From Eisenbergiella sp963559585 (lineage in GTDB: Bacteria > Bacillota > Clostridia > Lachnospirales > Lachnospiraceae), in NCBI GenBank assembly GCA_963559585.1, contig CAUWLJ010000004.1, positions 1 to 64,000 of the forward strand: a DNA stretch of 64,000 nt. Reading direction: 5' to 3'. This document shows positions 25,077-32,768 of this stretch, piece by piece. Under the pieces are notes generated by a model. That model saw only the letters and a list, made by a program, of their open reading frames with translations, was not told the origin of the DNA and did no database searches. Position 1 is the first letter of the stretch. Each line of letters starts with the position of its first letter. Made by a program: the position numbers and the translations under genes.

Positions 25077-25345
25077 TTACTGTTCACAGCAGCCGCTCCA
25101 GGCTTCTTAAATTTCTTCCCGCTCCCGCAGGGACAGGAAGGATTGGGATAAACCTTTTTCCTGAGCGCAGGACTTCCAGCCCCTTCTTCTGTCCCATCCT
25201 TCATTCCCTGTACGGGCGTCCTCAGAGCAAATAACGGCTTCGGCTGATCGTCCGTATCACGGGCAGCCCTCCCCGATATACGTTCATTCCGCCACGCTCT
25301 CTCCTGCTCCTCCTGACACTCGCTGCCTGAGACTGCTGCGGGCAG
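25077..25345 (-). pseudogene. Remnant of a SEC-C-motif protein
   Basis: On the minus strand the frame after the TGA at 25346-25348 reads a protein-like tail (..EEQERAWRNERISGRAARD..). It ends in the metal-binding SEC-C motif KVYPNPSCPCGSGKKFKK. The Cys-Cys end of the motif (..SGCCEQ, then TAA at 25077-25079) is in a different frame. The upstream sequence matches yet another frame. So at least two frame disruptions are present and no usable start is seen. It looks like the 3' end of a decayed gene lying tail-to-tail with bceB. Nothing else is seen in this gap apart from the kdgK terminator. Confidence 0.55.
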
Positions 25346-25370
25346 TCATTCTCAGACCTGCTCTTACGGC

Positions 25371-25408
25371 AGAAAAGGGTATCCCGAACCTCCGGTATAC
25401 CCCTTTCT
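25371..25408 (-). terminator. Terminator downstream of kdgK
   Basis: AGAAAAGGGTATCCCG (25371-25386) pairs imperfectly with CCGGTATACCCCTTTCT (25392-25408). On the minus strand the stem ends in TTTTCT. It lies about 50 nt after the kdgK stop and closes the uronate operon. Confidence 0.7.
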
Positions 25409-25456
25409 GCCTGTATCATTCTTCCTGCATCTCACTTTCATGCAGTATTTCACTGC

Positions 25457-26554
25457 CTATCTCTGCACTCTCGCTCCTGCACCGCCCATAATGGCTTCCA
25501 CTTCCTTCCGGCTTGCCATGGTGGTGTCGCCGGGCGTGGTCATAGCCAGCGCGCCGTGGGCCGCGCCGTAGTTCACGGCAATTCCTGCGTCCCCTGTGGT
25601 CATCAGGCCGTAGATCAGGCCGGAAGCGAAGGAATCTCCACCGCCCACACGATCCATGATCTCAAGGCCCTTGTAATCCTTTGCCTTATAGATCTCGCCG
25701 TCCGCCCAGCAGATGGCGCTCCAGTCGTTCACGGTAGCGGTCTTTACCTCGCGCAGGGTGGTGGCCACCGCCTTGAAGTTGGGGTAAGCCTTTGCCGCCT
25801 CGTTGATCATCTTCTTGTAGCCGTCCAGGTTCAGTTCCTTCAGATCGGCGTCGTTGCCCTCGATCTCAAAGCCCAGGCATGCGGTGAAGTCCTCTTCGTT
25901 TCCGATCATCACGTCCACGTACTTTGCGATCTCCTTATTTACCTCCTGAGCCTTAGCCTGTCCGCCGATGGCGCTCCACATGGAGGGGCGGTAGTTCAGG
26001 TCGTAGGATACCACCGTGCCGTACTTCTTGGCGGTCTTGATCGCAGCCAGGACGGTCTCGCAGGACTGCTCGGACAGAGCCGCATAGATTCCGCCTGTGT
26101 GAAGCCATCTCACACCCAGCTCACCGAAAATATAGTCAAAATCGAAGTCCTCGGGCGTGGCCTTGGAGATTGCGGTGTTCGCCCTGTCGGAACAGCCCAC
26201 CGCACCGCGGATGCCGAAGCCTCTCTCTGTAAAGTTCAGTCCATTACGGCAGATCCTTCCGATCCCGTCGGTCTTCATCCATTTGATCAGGCTGGTGTCC
26301 ACGCCGCCCTGCAGGATGAAATCCTCCATCAGCATGCCCACTTCATTATCCGCAAAAGCAGTGATCACACCGGTTTTCAGGCCGAAGCATCTGCGCAGGC
26401 CGCGAACCACGTTGTACTCTCCGCCGCCCTCCCATGCGCGGAAGGAGCGCGCCGTGCGGATCCTGCCCTCGCCGGGATCCAGACGGAGCATGACCTCCCC
26501 CAGGGATACCGCATCAAATTTACATTCCTCTGCCGGTCTTAATTTCAGATCCAT
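25457..26554 (-). CDS. kdgK: 2-keto-3-deoxygluconate kinase
   Basis: A PfkB-family sugar kinase of 365 residues. An N-terminal GEVMLRLDPGEG and the sugar-binding WEGGGEYNV lead in. The C-terminal signature MDRVGGGDSFASGLIYGL contains the catalytic Asp of GGGDSF. The gene follows uxaB and uxaA on the same strand, so the substrate is almost certainly 2-keto-3-deoxygluconate, made into the 6-phosphate (KDPG). The KDPG aldolase gene is not in the window. The ribosome binding site is GAGAGGAAT. Confidence 0.9.
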   Translation of the reverse strand: MDLKLRPAEECKFDAVSLGEVMLRLDPGEGRIRTARSFRAWEGGGEYNVVRGLRRCFGLKTGVITAFADNEVGMLMEDFILQGGVDTSLIKWMKTDGIGRICRNGLNFTERGFGIRGAVGCSDRANTAISKATPEDFDFDYIFGELGVRWLHTGGIYAALSEQSCETVLAAIKTAKKYGTVVSYDLNYRPSMWSAIGGQAKAQEVNKEIAKYVDVMIGNEEDFTACLGFEIEGNDADLKELNLDGYKKMINEAAKAYPNFKAVATTLREVKTATVNDWSAICWADGEIYKAKDYKGLEIMDRVGGGDSFASGLIYGLMTTGDAGIAVNYGAAHGALAMTTPGDTTMASRKEVEAIMGGAGARVQR

Positions 26555-26620
26555 TTCATTCCTCTCCTCTCTTTCTTTCCGCAGGATGCAGGGTCAGGCA
26601 GTCACCGCTTTCCGGCCCTT

Positions 26621-28114
26621 TCACGCCAGGCAGCCTCTCATCAGCTCATAAGCGCCCTGTTCCCCGATCACCTTCAGATTCTCCGACACGGCTTCACACA
26701 GGCCGGGAATCCGGGTCAGATCCTCTCCCCAGAAGTCCGTATTTCCCAGCGCCGCCTGTGTGAGCGCCTCCGCATCGTCATCCTTGTGTTTATTATAAAA
26801 CTCCAGGACGTTCCTGTCATCCATTATTTTATATTCCTCATTCCCGCGCACCCCGAAAAATCCATTTTCATCCAGGCGCACGCCTCTGTAAAAAGCAAGG
26901 TAGAAGGCGAGGGAGGCGGTGAGGCAGGCGGGCAGTGCTCCAAGCTTCTCCACGTAGCCCTTCAGGGAGGGAAGCACCCTGGCTTTCCACTTGGAGGTGG
27001 AATTTAAGGCAATGGACAAAAGCTCATGGTCGATGAAAGGATTGTTGAAGCGGTCGGTCACCGCAGCCGCAAACTCCAGGCACTCCTGCTCCGGCAGGCT
27101 GAGGGTGGGAATGATTTCCTCGTAGATGGCCCGGTTCATGAAGCCGCAGATCACCTCGTCCTTCATGCAGTCCCGCACGATGTCCTGCCCTGCCAGATAG
27201 GCCCCCAGAACCATGGAAGTATGCGCACCGTTCAGGATCCTCACCTTGCGCTGCTTGTAGGGCTTATGATCGTCGGTGATCAGCACCGGAAGCCCGGCCT
27301 GCGCAAAGGGCAGCTCCTCTTTCAGGCTTTCCGGCCCCTCAATCACCCAGAAACCGAAGATCTCCCCGGTGTCGATCACATTGTCCTCATACCCCAGCTC
27401 CCGGCACAGCGCCCCGGCCTCTCTCGCCGGATAGCCGGTGACGATCCGATCCACCAGGGTGGAGCAGAAAATGTTTTCCCTCCGGATCCAGCCGATGAAA
27501 TCCTCCCCCAGCTCCCACTGTCTGGCGTACTGAAGCACGCACTTCTCCAGCTCCTTTCCGTTGTCGTCGATCAGCTCGCAGGAAAGAATGATGAAGCCCT
27601 TTCCCTGCTCCCCGCCGAAGGCCTGATACCTGGCGTACAGGAACTGGGTCAGCTTGCCCGGATAGCTGTCCGCCGGGCGGTCTGTAAATTGGCAGGCAGG
27701 GTCATAATGGATTCCCGCCTCCGTGGTGTTGCAGGCGATGAAGCGCAGCTCCGGGTTTTTTGCACATTCCATGTAGGTCTCGTATTCCACGTAGGGATTC
27801 AGGCACCGGCTCACGCTGGAAATCACCCTTTTCTCATTCACCGCTTTTCCGTTCTCGCTCCCCCGCAGAAAGAGGGTATACAGCCCCTCCTGCTCATTGA
27901 TGAACTCCCGGATCCTGTCTCCTCCCCTGATGGGCTGCACCAGTACCACCTTGGAACGAAAATCTGCATTTTCATTCATCCTATCAATAAAATAATCCAC
28001 AAACGCCCGCAGGAAATTCCCTTCCCCAAACTGAAGCACCCGCTCCGGGGCCTCCTGCAGCAAAAATCCTTCATAGCCCTGTTCTTTCAGGGTGTCATAG
28101 CTTAATTTCTTCAT
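26621..28114 (-). CDS. uxaB: Tagaturonate reductase (altronate oxidoreductase)
   Basis: A 497-residue mannitol/altronate dehydrogenase family member. It reduces tagaturonate to altronate with NADH. Recognisable are RVLQFGEGNFLRAFVDYFID at the N-terminus, VVLVQPIRGGDRIREF, a central NTTEAGIHYDP, and VRILNGAHTSMVLGAYLAG, which holds the catalytic Asn-Gly-Ala-His region. The start at 28114 has AGGAGG at the right distance. An in-frame ATG at 28165 is rejected because those codons lie in a repeat element. It lies between uxaA and kdgK in the pathway operon. Confidence 0.92.
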   Translation of the reverse strand: MKKLSYDTLKEQGYEGFLLQEAPERVLQFGEGNFLRAFVDYFIDRMNENADFRSKVVLVQPIRGGDRIREFINEQEGLYTLFLRGSENGKAVNEKRVISSVSRCLNPYVEYETYMECAKNPELRFIACNTTEAGIHYDPACQFTDRPADSYPGKLTQFLYARYQAFGGEQGKGFIILSCELIDDNGKELEKCVLQYARQWELGEDFIGWIRRENIFCSTLVDRIVTGYPAREAGALCRELGYEDNVIDTGEIFGFWVIEGPESLKEELPFAQAGLPVLITDDHKPYKQRKVRILNGAHTSMVLGAYLAGQDIVRDCMKDEVICGFMNRAIYEEIIPTLSLPEQECLEFAAAVTDRFNNPFIDHELLSIALNSTSKWKARVLPSLKGYVEKLGALPACLTASLAFYLAFYRGVRLDENGFFGVRGNEEYKIMDDRNVLEFYNKHKDDDAEALTQAALGNTDFWGEDLTRIPGLCEAVSENLKVIGEQGAYELMRGCLA

Positions 28115-28127
28115 ATATGCCTCCTTA

Positions 28128-28220
28128 CCGGAGCGTTCCTGGCTTTGGCCGCGGCAGGAAAACACGCATCTGTTTTCCCGCCTGTGATCCTCACAGCTTT
28201 GTGATGCTTCGCTCCAAAGC
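28128..28220. repeat. Palindromic intergenic repeat, family 1, copy B
   Basis: Second copy of the element at 8145-8239. It also begins 14 nt upstream of a start codon (uxaB). Hairpin 1 pairs GGAAAACA with TGTTTTCC. Hairpin 2 is GCTTTG...CAAAGC. The shared blocks are in the same order and orientation as in copy A, and the arms show compensatory changes. For instance GTGAGAAA/TTTCTCAC becomes GCAGGAAAAC/GTTTTCCCGC, so the structure appears conserved. Confidence 0.75.
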
Positions 28221-28260
28221 CTTCCCCGCCCCTTTCACTGCGCCTGCGGCGCAGGCTTCA

Positions 28261-28380
28261 GACTTTATCCGGCTGCTTCCGGTTTTATCCCGTCACTTTC
28301 CGCTTTATCCTGTCACTTCCGGCTTTATCCTGTCACTTCCGGTTTTATCCTGTCACTTCCGGTTTTATAATGTCACTCCC
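28261..28380. repeat. 20-bp tandem repeat, six units, at the uxaA 3' end
   Basis: Six consecutive 20-bp units at 28261, 28281, 28301, 28321, 28341 and 28361 keep an exact period. The typical unit is GGCTTTATCCTGTCACTTCC. The two outermost units are the most diverged. The unit at 28361-28380 covers the last codons and stop of uxaA (GVTL-stop), so the array appears to have grown from that coding end. It fills the uxaA-uxaB gap together with the family 1 element. Confidence 0.92.
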
Positions 28381-29867
28381 TGCTTAAAAATGGCCATATC
28401 GTGGAACCCGGCCTCCTCCGACTTCACCAGCCTGCCGGACGCCACCTCCGTCACGTACCGAAACAGCTCCCTGCCCAGCTCCTCCAGCCTTCCGTCCTTT
28501 ACCAGGCTGCCGCAGTCAAAATCGATCCAGTTCCTTTTGTGCTCATACAGCAGCGAATTGCTGGAAATCTTCACCGTGGGGACAGGGCAGGCAAAGGGTG
28601 TCCCCCGTCCCGTAGTAAACAGCACGATATGGGCGCCGGAGGCCGCCAGCGCCGTGGAGGCCACCAGGTCGTTTCCCGGCGCACTGAGCAGGTTCAGTCC
28701 CTTCACCCTCACAGGCTCCCCGTATCCCAGCACGCCTCTCACCGGAGCCGAACCGGATTTCTGGGTGCAGCCCAGAGATTTATCCTCCAGGGTGGAGATC
28801 CCGCCCTCCTTGTTTCCGGGAGAGGGGTTTTCATAGATCGTCTGGCCGTGGCTGCGGAAATAGTCCTTAAAATCGTTGATCAGGGCCACCGTCTTTTCAA
28901 ACAGCTCCTCATTCTCACAGCGGTTCATGAGCAGCGTCTCCGCGCCGAACATTTCCGGCACCTCGGTAAGGATGGTGGTTCCCCCCTGACGGATGAGCAG
29001 ATCTGAAAAAACGCCCACCGCAGGGTTTGCCGTAATGCCGGACAGCCCGTCGGAGCCGCCGCATTTCATACCAATCACCAGTTCGCTGCATGGGATCTCC
29101 TCCCTCTGAAAAGAACCCGCATACCCGGCAAGCTCCTCCACCAGGCGCACACCGTCCCCGATCTCATCCTCTGACTCCTGGCAGACCAGAAATCGCACCC
29201 GTCTCTCATCATAGTCCCCTATATACTGCTTCAGAGTGGAGATATTGCTATTCTCACAGCCAAGCCCCAGCACCAGCACGCCTCCTGCATTGGGATGGTT
29301 CACCAGATCGGCCAGGATGCGCCGTGTGTTTTCCTGATCCTCTCCCATCTGGGAGCAGCCATAAGGGTGCGGGAAAGAGGCCACCGCGTCGATGCTTCCC
29401 TGCGCCAGCTCCTGGGTACGCTTTTCAATGGCGGAGGCCACATTGTTCACGCAGCCCACCGTGGGAATGATCCAGATCTCATTACGCACCCCCACTCTGC
29501 CGTCCGGCCTTTTGTAGCCCAGGAAGGTGCGGGGGAGACTGGAGACGGATTCTGCCCCTTCCTTCCCTGCCCGCTTCGGTTCATAGGCATATTCCAGCGT
29601 ATCCCCCAGGCCTGTTTTCAGGTTGTGGGTGTGGATCCATTCTCCCGGTTCGATCCGGCACCGGGCACTGCCGATAGGAGCACCGTATTTGATCACCTTC
29701 TCCCCGGACTCAATCCTCCGCAGGGCGAACTTGTGTCCCTGGGGGATTTCTCCACGCAGGACGATCCCGCCGTCCTCCCCTTCTATACGGATCACACGCC
29801 CGGCCTCCAATGTCCTCAGAGCCACCGCCACATTGTCGTCAGGATGTATTTTCAGAAAATCCTGCAT
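28365..29867 (-). CDS. uxaA: Altronate dehydratase
   Basis: A 500-residue UxaA-type enzyme that dehydrates altronate to 2-keto-3-deoxygluconate. The N-terminal SAF-like domain (about 1-90: FLKIHPDDNVAVALRTLEAG...IKYGAPIGSA) precedes the catalytic domain. That domain carries GYKRPDGRVGVRNEIWIIPT, the metal-site region FPHPYGCSQMGEDQENT, and GMKCGGSDGLSGITANPA. The start at 29867 has GGGAGGA upstream. It is the first gene of the operon, with a promoter and operator 130-180 nt upstream. The stop lies inside the 20-bp repeat array. Confidence 0.94.
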   Translation of the reverse strand: MQDFLKIHPDDNVAVALRTLEAGRVIRIEGEDGGIVLRGEIPQGHKFALRRIESGEKVIKYGAPIGSARCRIEPGEWIHTHNLKTGLGDTLEYAYEPKRAGKEGAESVSSLPRTFLGYKRPDGRVGVRNEIWIIPTVGCVNNVASAIEKRTQELAQGSIDAVASFPHPYGCSQMGEDQENTRRILADLVNHPNAGGVLVLGLGCENSNISTLKQYIGDYDERRVRFLVCQESEDEIGDGVRLVEELAGYAGSFQREEIPCSELVIGMKCGGSDGLSGITANPAVGVFSDLLIRQGGTTILTEVPEMFGAETLLMNRCENEELFEKTVALINDFKDYFRSHGQTIYENPSPGNKEGGISTLEDKSLGCTQKSGSAPVRGVLGYGEPVRVKGLNLLSAPGNDLVASTALAASGAHIVLFTTGRGTPFACPVPTVKISSNSLLYEHKRNWIDFDCGSLVKDGRLEELGRELFRYVTEVASGRLVKSEEAGFHDMAIFKQGVTL

Positions 29868-29996
29868 GATGCAGATCCTCCCTTCTTTCTGCCGGATGAC
29901 GGAAGCAATTTTCCGTACCGATTCAACCCGCGCCACCAGGCAGCAGGCTGCTTGAGCCAAACGCCCCTTTGAGCCTTCTGTCACTGTGCATCTTGG

Positions 29997-30044
29997 AATG
30001 TAAGTGCTTACATTTAAAATACCCCACCCTCACATTCCAGTCAA
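29997..30044 (-). promoter_or_regulatory. uxaA operon promoter with LacI-type operator
   Basis: On the minus strand TTGACT (30039-30044) and TATTTT (30016-30021) are spaced by 17 nt. They are followed at once by a perfect 18-bp palindrome, AATGTAAG-TG/CA-CTTACATT (29997-30014), over the expected transcription start. The same TGTAAG..CTTACA half-sites recur at the divergent regulator promoter, so the LacI-type protein encoded next probably represses both. Confidence 0.8.
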
Positions 30045-30129
30045 CAGTCTTTTCATGAAAAAATCTTTTTCATCAGCCATAACCAAAAAACATCCTGAAT
30101 CTTTGTACATTTTTTCCCGGCTGTTTTGC

Positions 30130-30180
30130 TTGTAATTGACCTTCTCTATGTTATAATCAGCTTATATGTAAGGGCTTACA
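30130..30180 (+). promoter_or_regulatory. Promoter and operator of the LacI-type regulator gene
   Basis: TTGTAA (30130-30135), a 16-nt spacer and TATAAT (30152-30157) form a plausible promoter. The palindrome TGTAAG-GG-CTTACA at 30167-30180 lies over the start site, which suggests autorepression. Between the two operators (30045-30129) is A/T-rich sequence without other recognisable features. Confidence 0.75.
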
Positions 30181-30204
30181 CCGGAAGGGAGGAGAGCAGA
30201 AGGC

Positions 30205-31191
30205 ATGAATATATACGACATTGCCAGGCTGGCGGGCGTATCCATTGCCACGGTTTCCAGGGTGGTGAACGACAGCCCCAAGGTCAGCGACCGGACGAAG
30301 GCCAGAGTGCACGAGATCATGGAGCAGTACCACTATACGCCCAACGTATTCGCCCGGGGGCTGGGGCTGAACTCCATGAAGACCGTGGGAATCATCTGCC
30401 CGGATGTGGCCGACACCTATATGGCCAGGGCCGTCTCCTACCTGGAAAAGAATCTCCGGGGCTACGGCTACGACTGCATCCTCTATTGCAGCGGCTACGA
30501 CACGGAGGACAAACAGCAGGCCATAGAGCTTATTTTAAAGAAGAAAATCGATGCGCTGATTCTGGTGGGCTCCAATTATGTAGATGAGGGACTGGATTTT
30601 TTCCCGCAGGAATCAGAACCCATCCCCGTCTTTCTGGTCAACGGCCATGTGGCAGACGAGAGGGTCTACTGCGTCATGGCCGACGACTACCAGGCCGTGT
30701 ACGATGTGACGGATGAACTGCTCTTCGAGGGACGGCGGCGCATCCTTTTTCTGGCAAACGCCGACACCTTCAGCGCCCGGCGCAAGCAGGCAGGCTATGA
30801 GGCCGCGCTGGCAGAGCACCAGGTGGAGGCAGACCCCAGGCTCCTTCTTTTCTCTGAAAACGAGGTGGGGGCCACGCGGGATCTTCTGCTGCGCCAGAGG
30901 GATCTGGACTTCGACAGCATAATCGCTTCCGAGGACACTCTCGCCATAGGCGCGCTCAAATATGCCCGCGCCCGGGGGCTGCGCGTACCGGAGGAGCTTG
31001 CCATCATCGGCTACAACAACTCCCAGACCGCCATCTGCTGTGAGCCGGAATTAAGCTCCGTGGACAACCGGGTGGAGGCTCTGTGCCGGACAGCCATCGA
31101 CTCCCTGATGGCTGTTCTGAACGGGGAAAAAGTGGAACAGAAGCAGGTGCTCAGGTGCCACCTGATCAGGCGCGGCACCACGGATTTCTAA
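30205..31191 (+). CDS. LacI-family repressor of uronate genes
   Basis: A 328-residue regulator. The N-terminal helix-turn-helix is IYDIARLAGVSIATVSRVVN (residues 3-22), with hinge segment RARGLGLN-like at about 50-57. A periplasmic-binding-protein fold follows (VGIICPDVADTYMA..). It lies between the divergent uxaA operon and uxaC, which points to an inducer from the uronate pathway. Paired operators support control of itself and uxaA. The ribosome binding site is GGAGG. Which uronate-derived inducer binds is not visible. Confidence 0.92.
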   Translation: MNIYDIARLAGVSIATVSRVVNDSPKVSDRTKARVHEIMEQYHYTPNVFARGLGLNSMKTVGIICPDVADTYMARAVSYLEKNLRGYGYDCILYCSGYDTEDKQQAIELILKKKIDALILVGSNYVDEGLDFFPQESEPIPVFLVNGHVADERVYCVMADDYQAVYDVTDELLFEGRRRILFLANADTFSARRKQAGYEAALAEHQVEADPRLLLFSENEVGATRDLLLRQRDLDFDSIIASEDTLAIGALKYARARGLRVPEELAIIGYNNSQTAICCEPELSSVDNRVEALCRTAIDSLMAVLNGEKVEQKQVLRCHLIRRGTTDF

Positions 31192-31296
31192 AGCCCGTTT
31201 TTGAAAAAGCCTAAACTTACGCTGCAGGAATGGCTGCCCGGCCCGCTGCCCGCGGGAATAAAAATAAATCAAAAAAGAACAAGGAGGATACTTCAC

Positions 31297-32712
31297 ATGA
31301 AGGAATTTATGGACGGGAACTTTTTATTAAGCTCCGGTACGGCTCAGGAGCTGTATCACGATTTTGCGGCCAAAATGCCCATTCTGGACTATCACTGCCA
31401 CATCAATCCCCAGGAAATCGCGGAGGACCGCCAGTTTGACAACATCACCCAGGTATGGCTGGGGGGTGATCACTACAAGTGGAGGCAGATGCGCTCCAAC
31501 GGAGTGGATGAGGCCTATATCACAGGCGACGCGCCCGACAGGGAGAAATTTCAGAAATGGGCGGAAACCCTGGAAAAAGCCATCGGCAACCCGCTTTACC
31601 ACTGGAGCCACCTGGAGTTGCAGCGCTTCTTCGGCTACCATGGCGTGCTGAACAGCAAAACCGCAGAGGAGGTGTGGCAGCTCTGCAATGAGAAATTGAA
31701 GCAGCCCTCCATGAGCGTGCGTAATCTGATCCGGCAGTCCAACGTAACCCTGCTGTGCACCACGGACGATCCCGTGGACGATCTGAAATGGCACAAGATC
31801 ATCCGGGAGGATCCCACCTTCGAGGTTCAGGTGCTTCCCGCCTGGAGGCCCGACAAGGCCATGAATCTGGAAAAACCGGACTACACCGACTATCTGGAGA
31901 AGCTTTCTCAGGTTTCCGGCATTGCGATACGCACCTTCGCAGATCTGAAAACGGCCCTTTCCGTGCGGATGGACTATTTCAACGCTGCCGGCTGCTGCGT
32001 ATCCGATCACGGCGTCAGCTATGTGATGTACCAGCCTGCTTCCGATGAGGAGGTGGAGGCCATTTTTGCCAGACGGCTGGCCGGAGAGCCGGTAACGGAG
32101 GCGGAGGCCGCCAGGTTCAAAACCGCCTTCCTCCTTTTCCTGGGAGCCAAATACAGGGAATACAACTGGGTGATGCAGCTCCATTACGGCTGTAAGCGTG
32201 ACAACAATAAGGCAATGTACCGCAGACTTGGGCCCGATACCGGCTTCGACTGCATCAGCAATTACACCCCGGGCGGGGAGCTCACCGACTTCCTGAACGC
32301 GGTAAACGAACAGGGCGGCCTTCCCAAAACCATCCTTTACAGCCTGAATCCCGGCGACGACGAGCTGATCGGCTCCGTGATCGGCTGTTTCCAGGACGGC
32401 AGTGCGGCAGGCAAGATCCAGCATGGTTCCGCCTGGTGGTTCAACGACAACAAGACCGGCATGATCAGGCAGATGACTGCTCTGGCCAACCTGGGGCTGC
32501 TGGGCAATTTCATCGGGATGCTCACCGACTCCAGAAGCTTCCTCTCCTATCCCAGACATGAATACTTCAGGCGGATCCTGTGCGAGCTTATCGGCGGATG
32601 GGTGGAAAACGGGGAATATCCCAGGGATATAGAAGCCCTGGAAGGTATCGTGAAGGGAATCTCCTATAACAATGCTGTGAAGTATTTTGGATTTGATCTG
32701 GAAATGAAATAG
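31297..32712 (+). CDS. uxaC: Uronate isomerase
   Basis: A 471-residue amidohydrolase-fold isomerase converting galacturonate to tagaturonate (and glucuronate to fructuronate). The metal-binding start motif is ILDYHCHINPQEIAED. VTLLCTTDDPVDDL and the long C-terminal family block follow. The start at 31297 has AAGGAGG upstream, and the protein length equals that of the family. It follows the regulator gene by about 105 nt on the same strand, so both may be transcribed together. It supplies the substrate for uxaB, encoded on the other side of the regulator. Confidence 0.95.
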   Translation: MKEFMDGNFLLSSGTAQELYHDFAAKMPILDYHCHINPQEIAEDRQFDNITQVWLGGDHYKWRQMRSNGVDEAYITGDAPDREKFQKWAETLEKAIGNPLYHWSHLELQRFFGYHGVLNSKTAEEVWQLCNEKLKQPSMSVRNLIRQSNVTLLCTTDDPVDDLKWHKIIREDPTFEVQVLPAWRPDKAMNLEKPDYTDYLEKLSQVSGIAIRTFADLKTALSVRMDYFNAAGCCVSDHGVSYVMYQPASDEEVEAIFARRLAGEPVTEAEAARFKTAFLLFLGAKYREYNWVMQLHYGCKRDNNKAMYRRLGPDTGFDCISNYTPGGELTDFLNAVNEQGGLPKTILYSLNPGDDELIGSVIGCFQDGSAAGKIQHGSAWWFNDNKTGMIRQMTALANLGLLGNFIGMLTDSRSFLSYPRHEYFRRILCELIGGWVENGEYPRDIEALEGIVKGISYNNAVKYFGFDLEMK

Positions 32713-32727
32713 AATGGATTTGAATGC

Positions 32728-32760
32728 GGCGCGCCGACCCTGAGTGGGCGCGCCGTCTTT
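32728..32760 (+). terminator. Terminator after uxaC
   Basis: GGCGCGCC (32728-32735) and GGCGCGCC (32747-32754) form a self-complementary 8-bp stem around an 11-nt loop, followed by GTCTTT. It separates uxaC from the convergent cardiolipin synthase gene. Confidence 0.8.
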
Positions 32761-32768
32761 GTGCCCTC

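Noticed and set aside
25222..25419. Small gene of 65 codons between bceB and kdgK
   Set aside because: It runs through the kdgK terminator and only shares fragments with the SEC-C remnant in another frame; no ribosome binding site.
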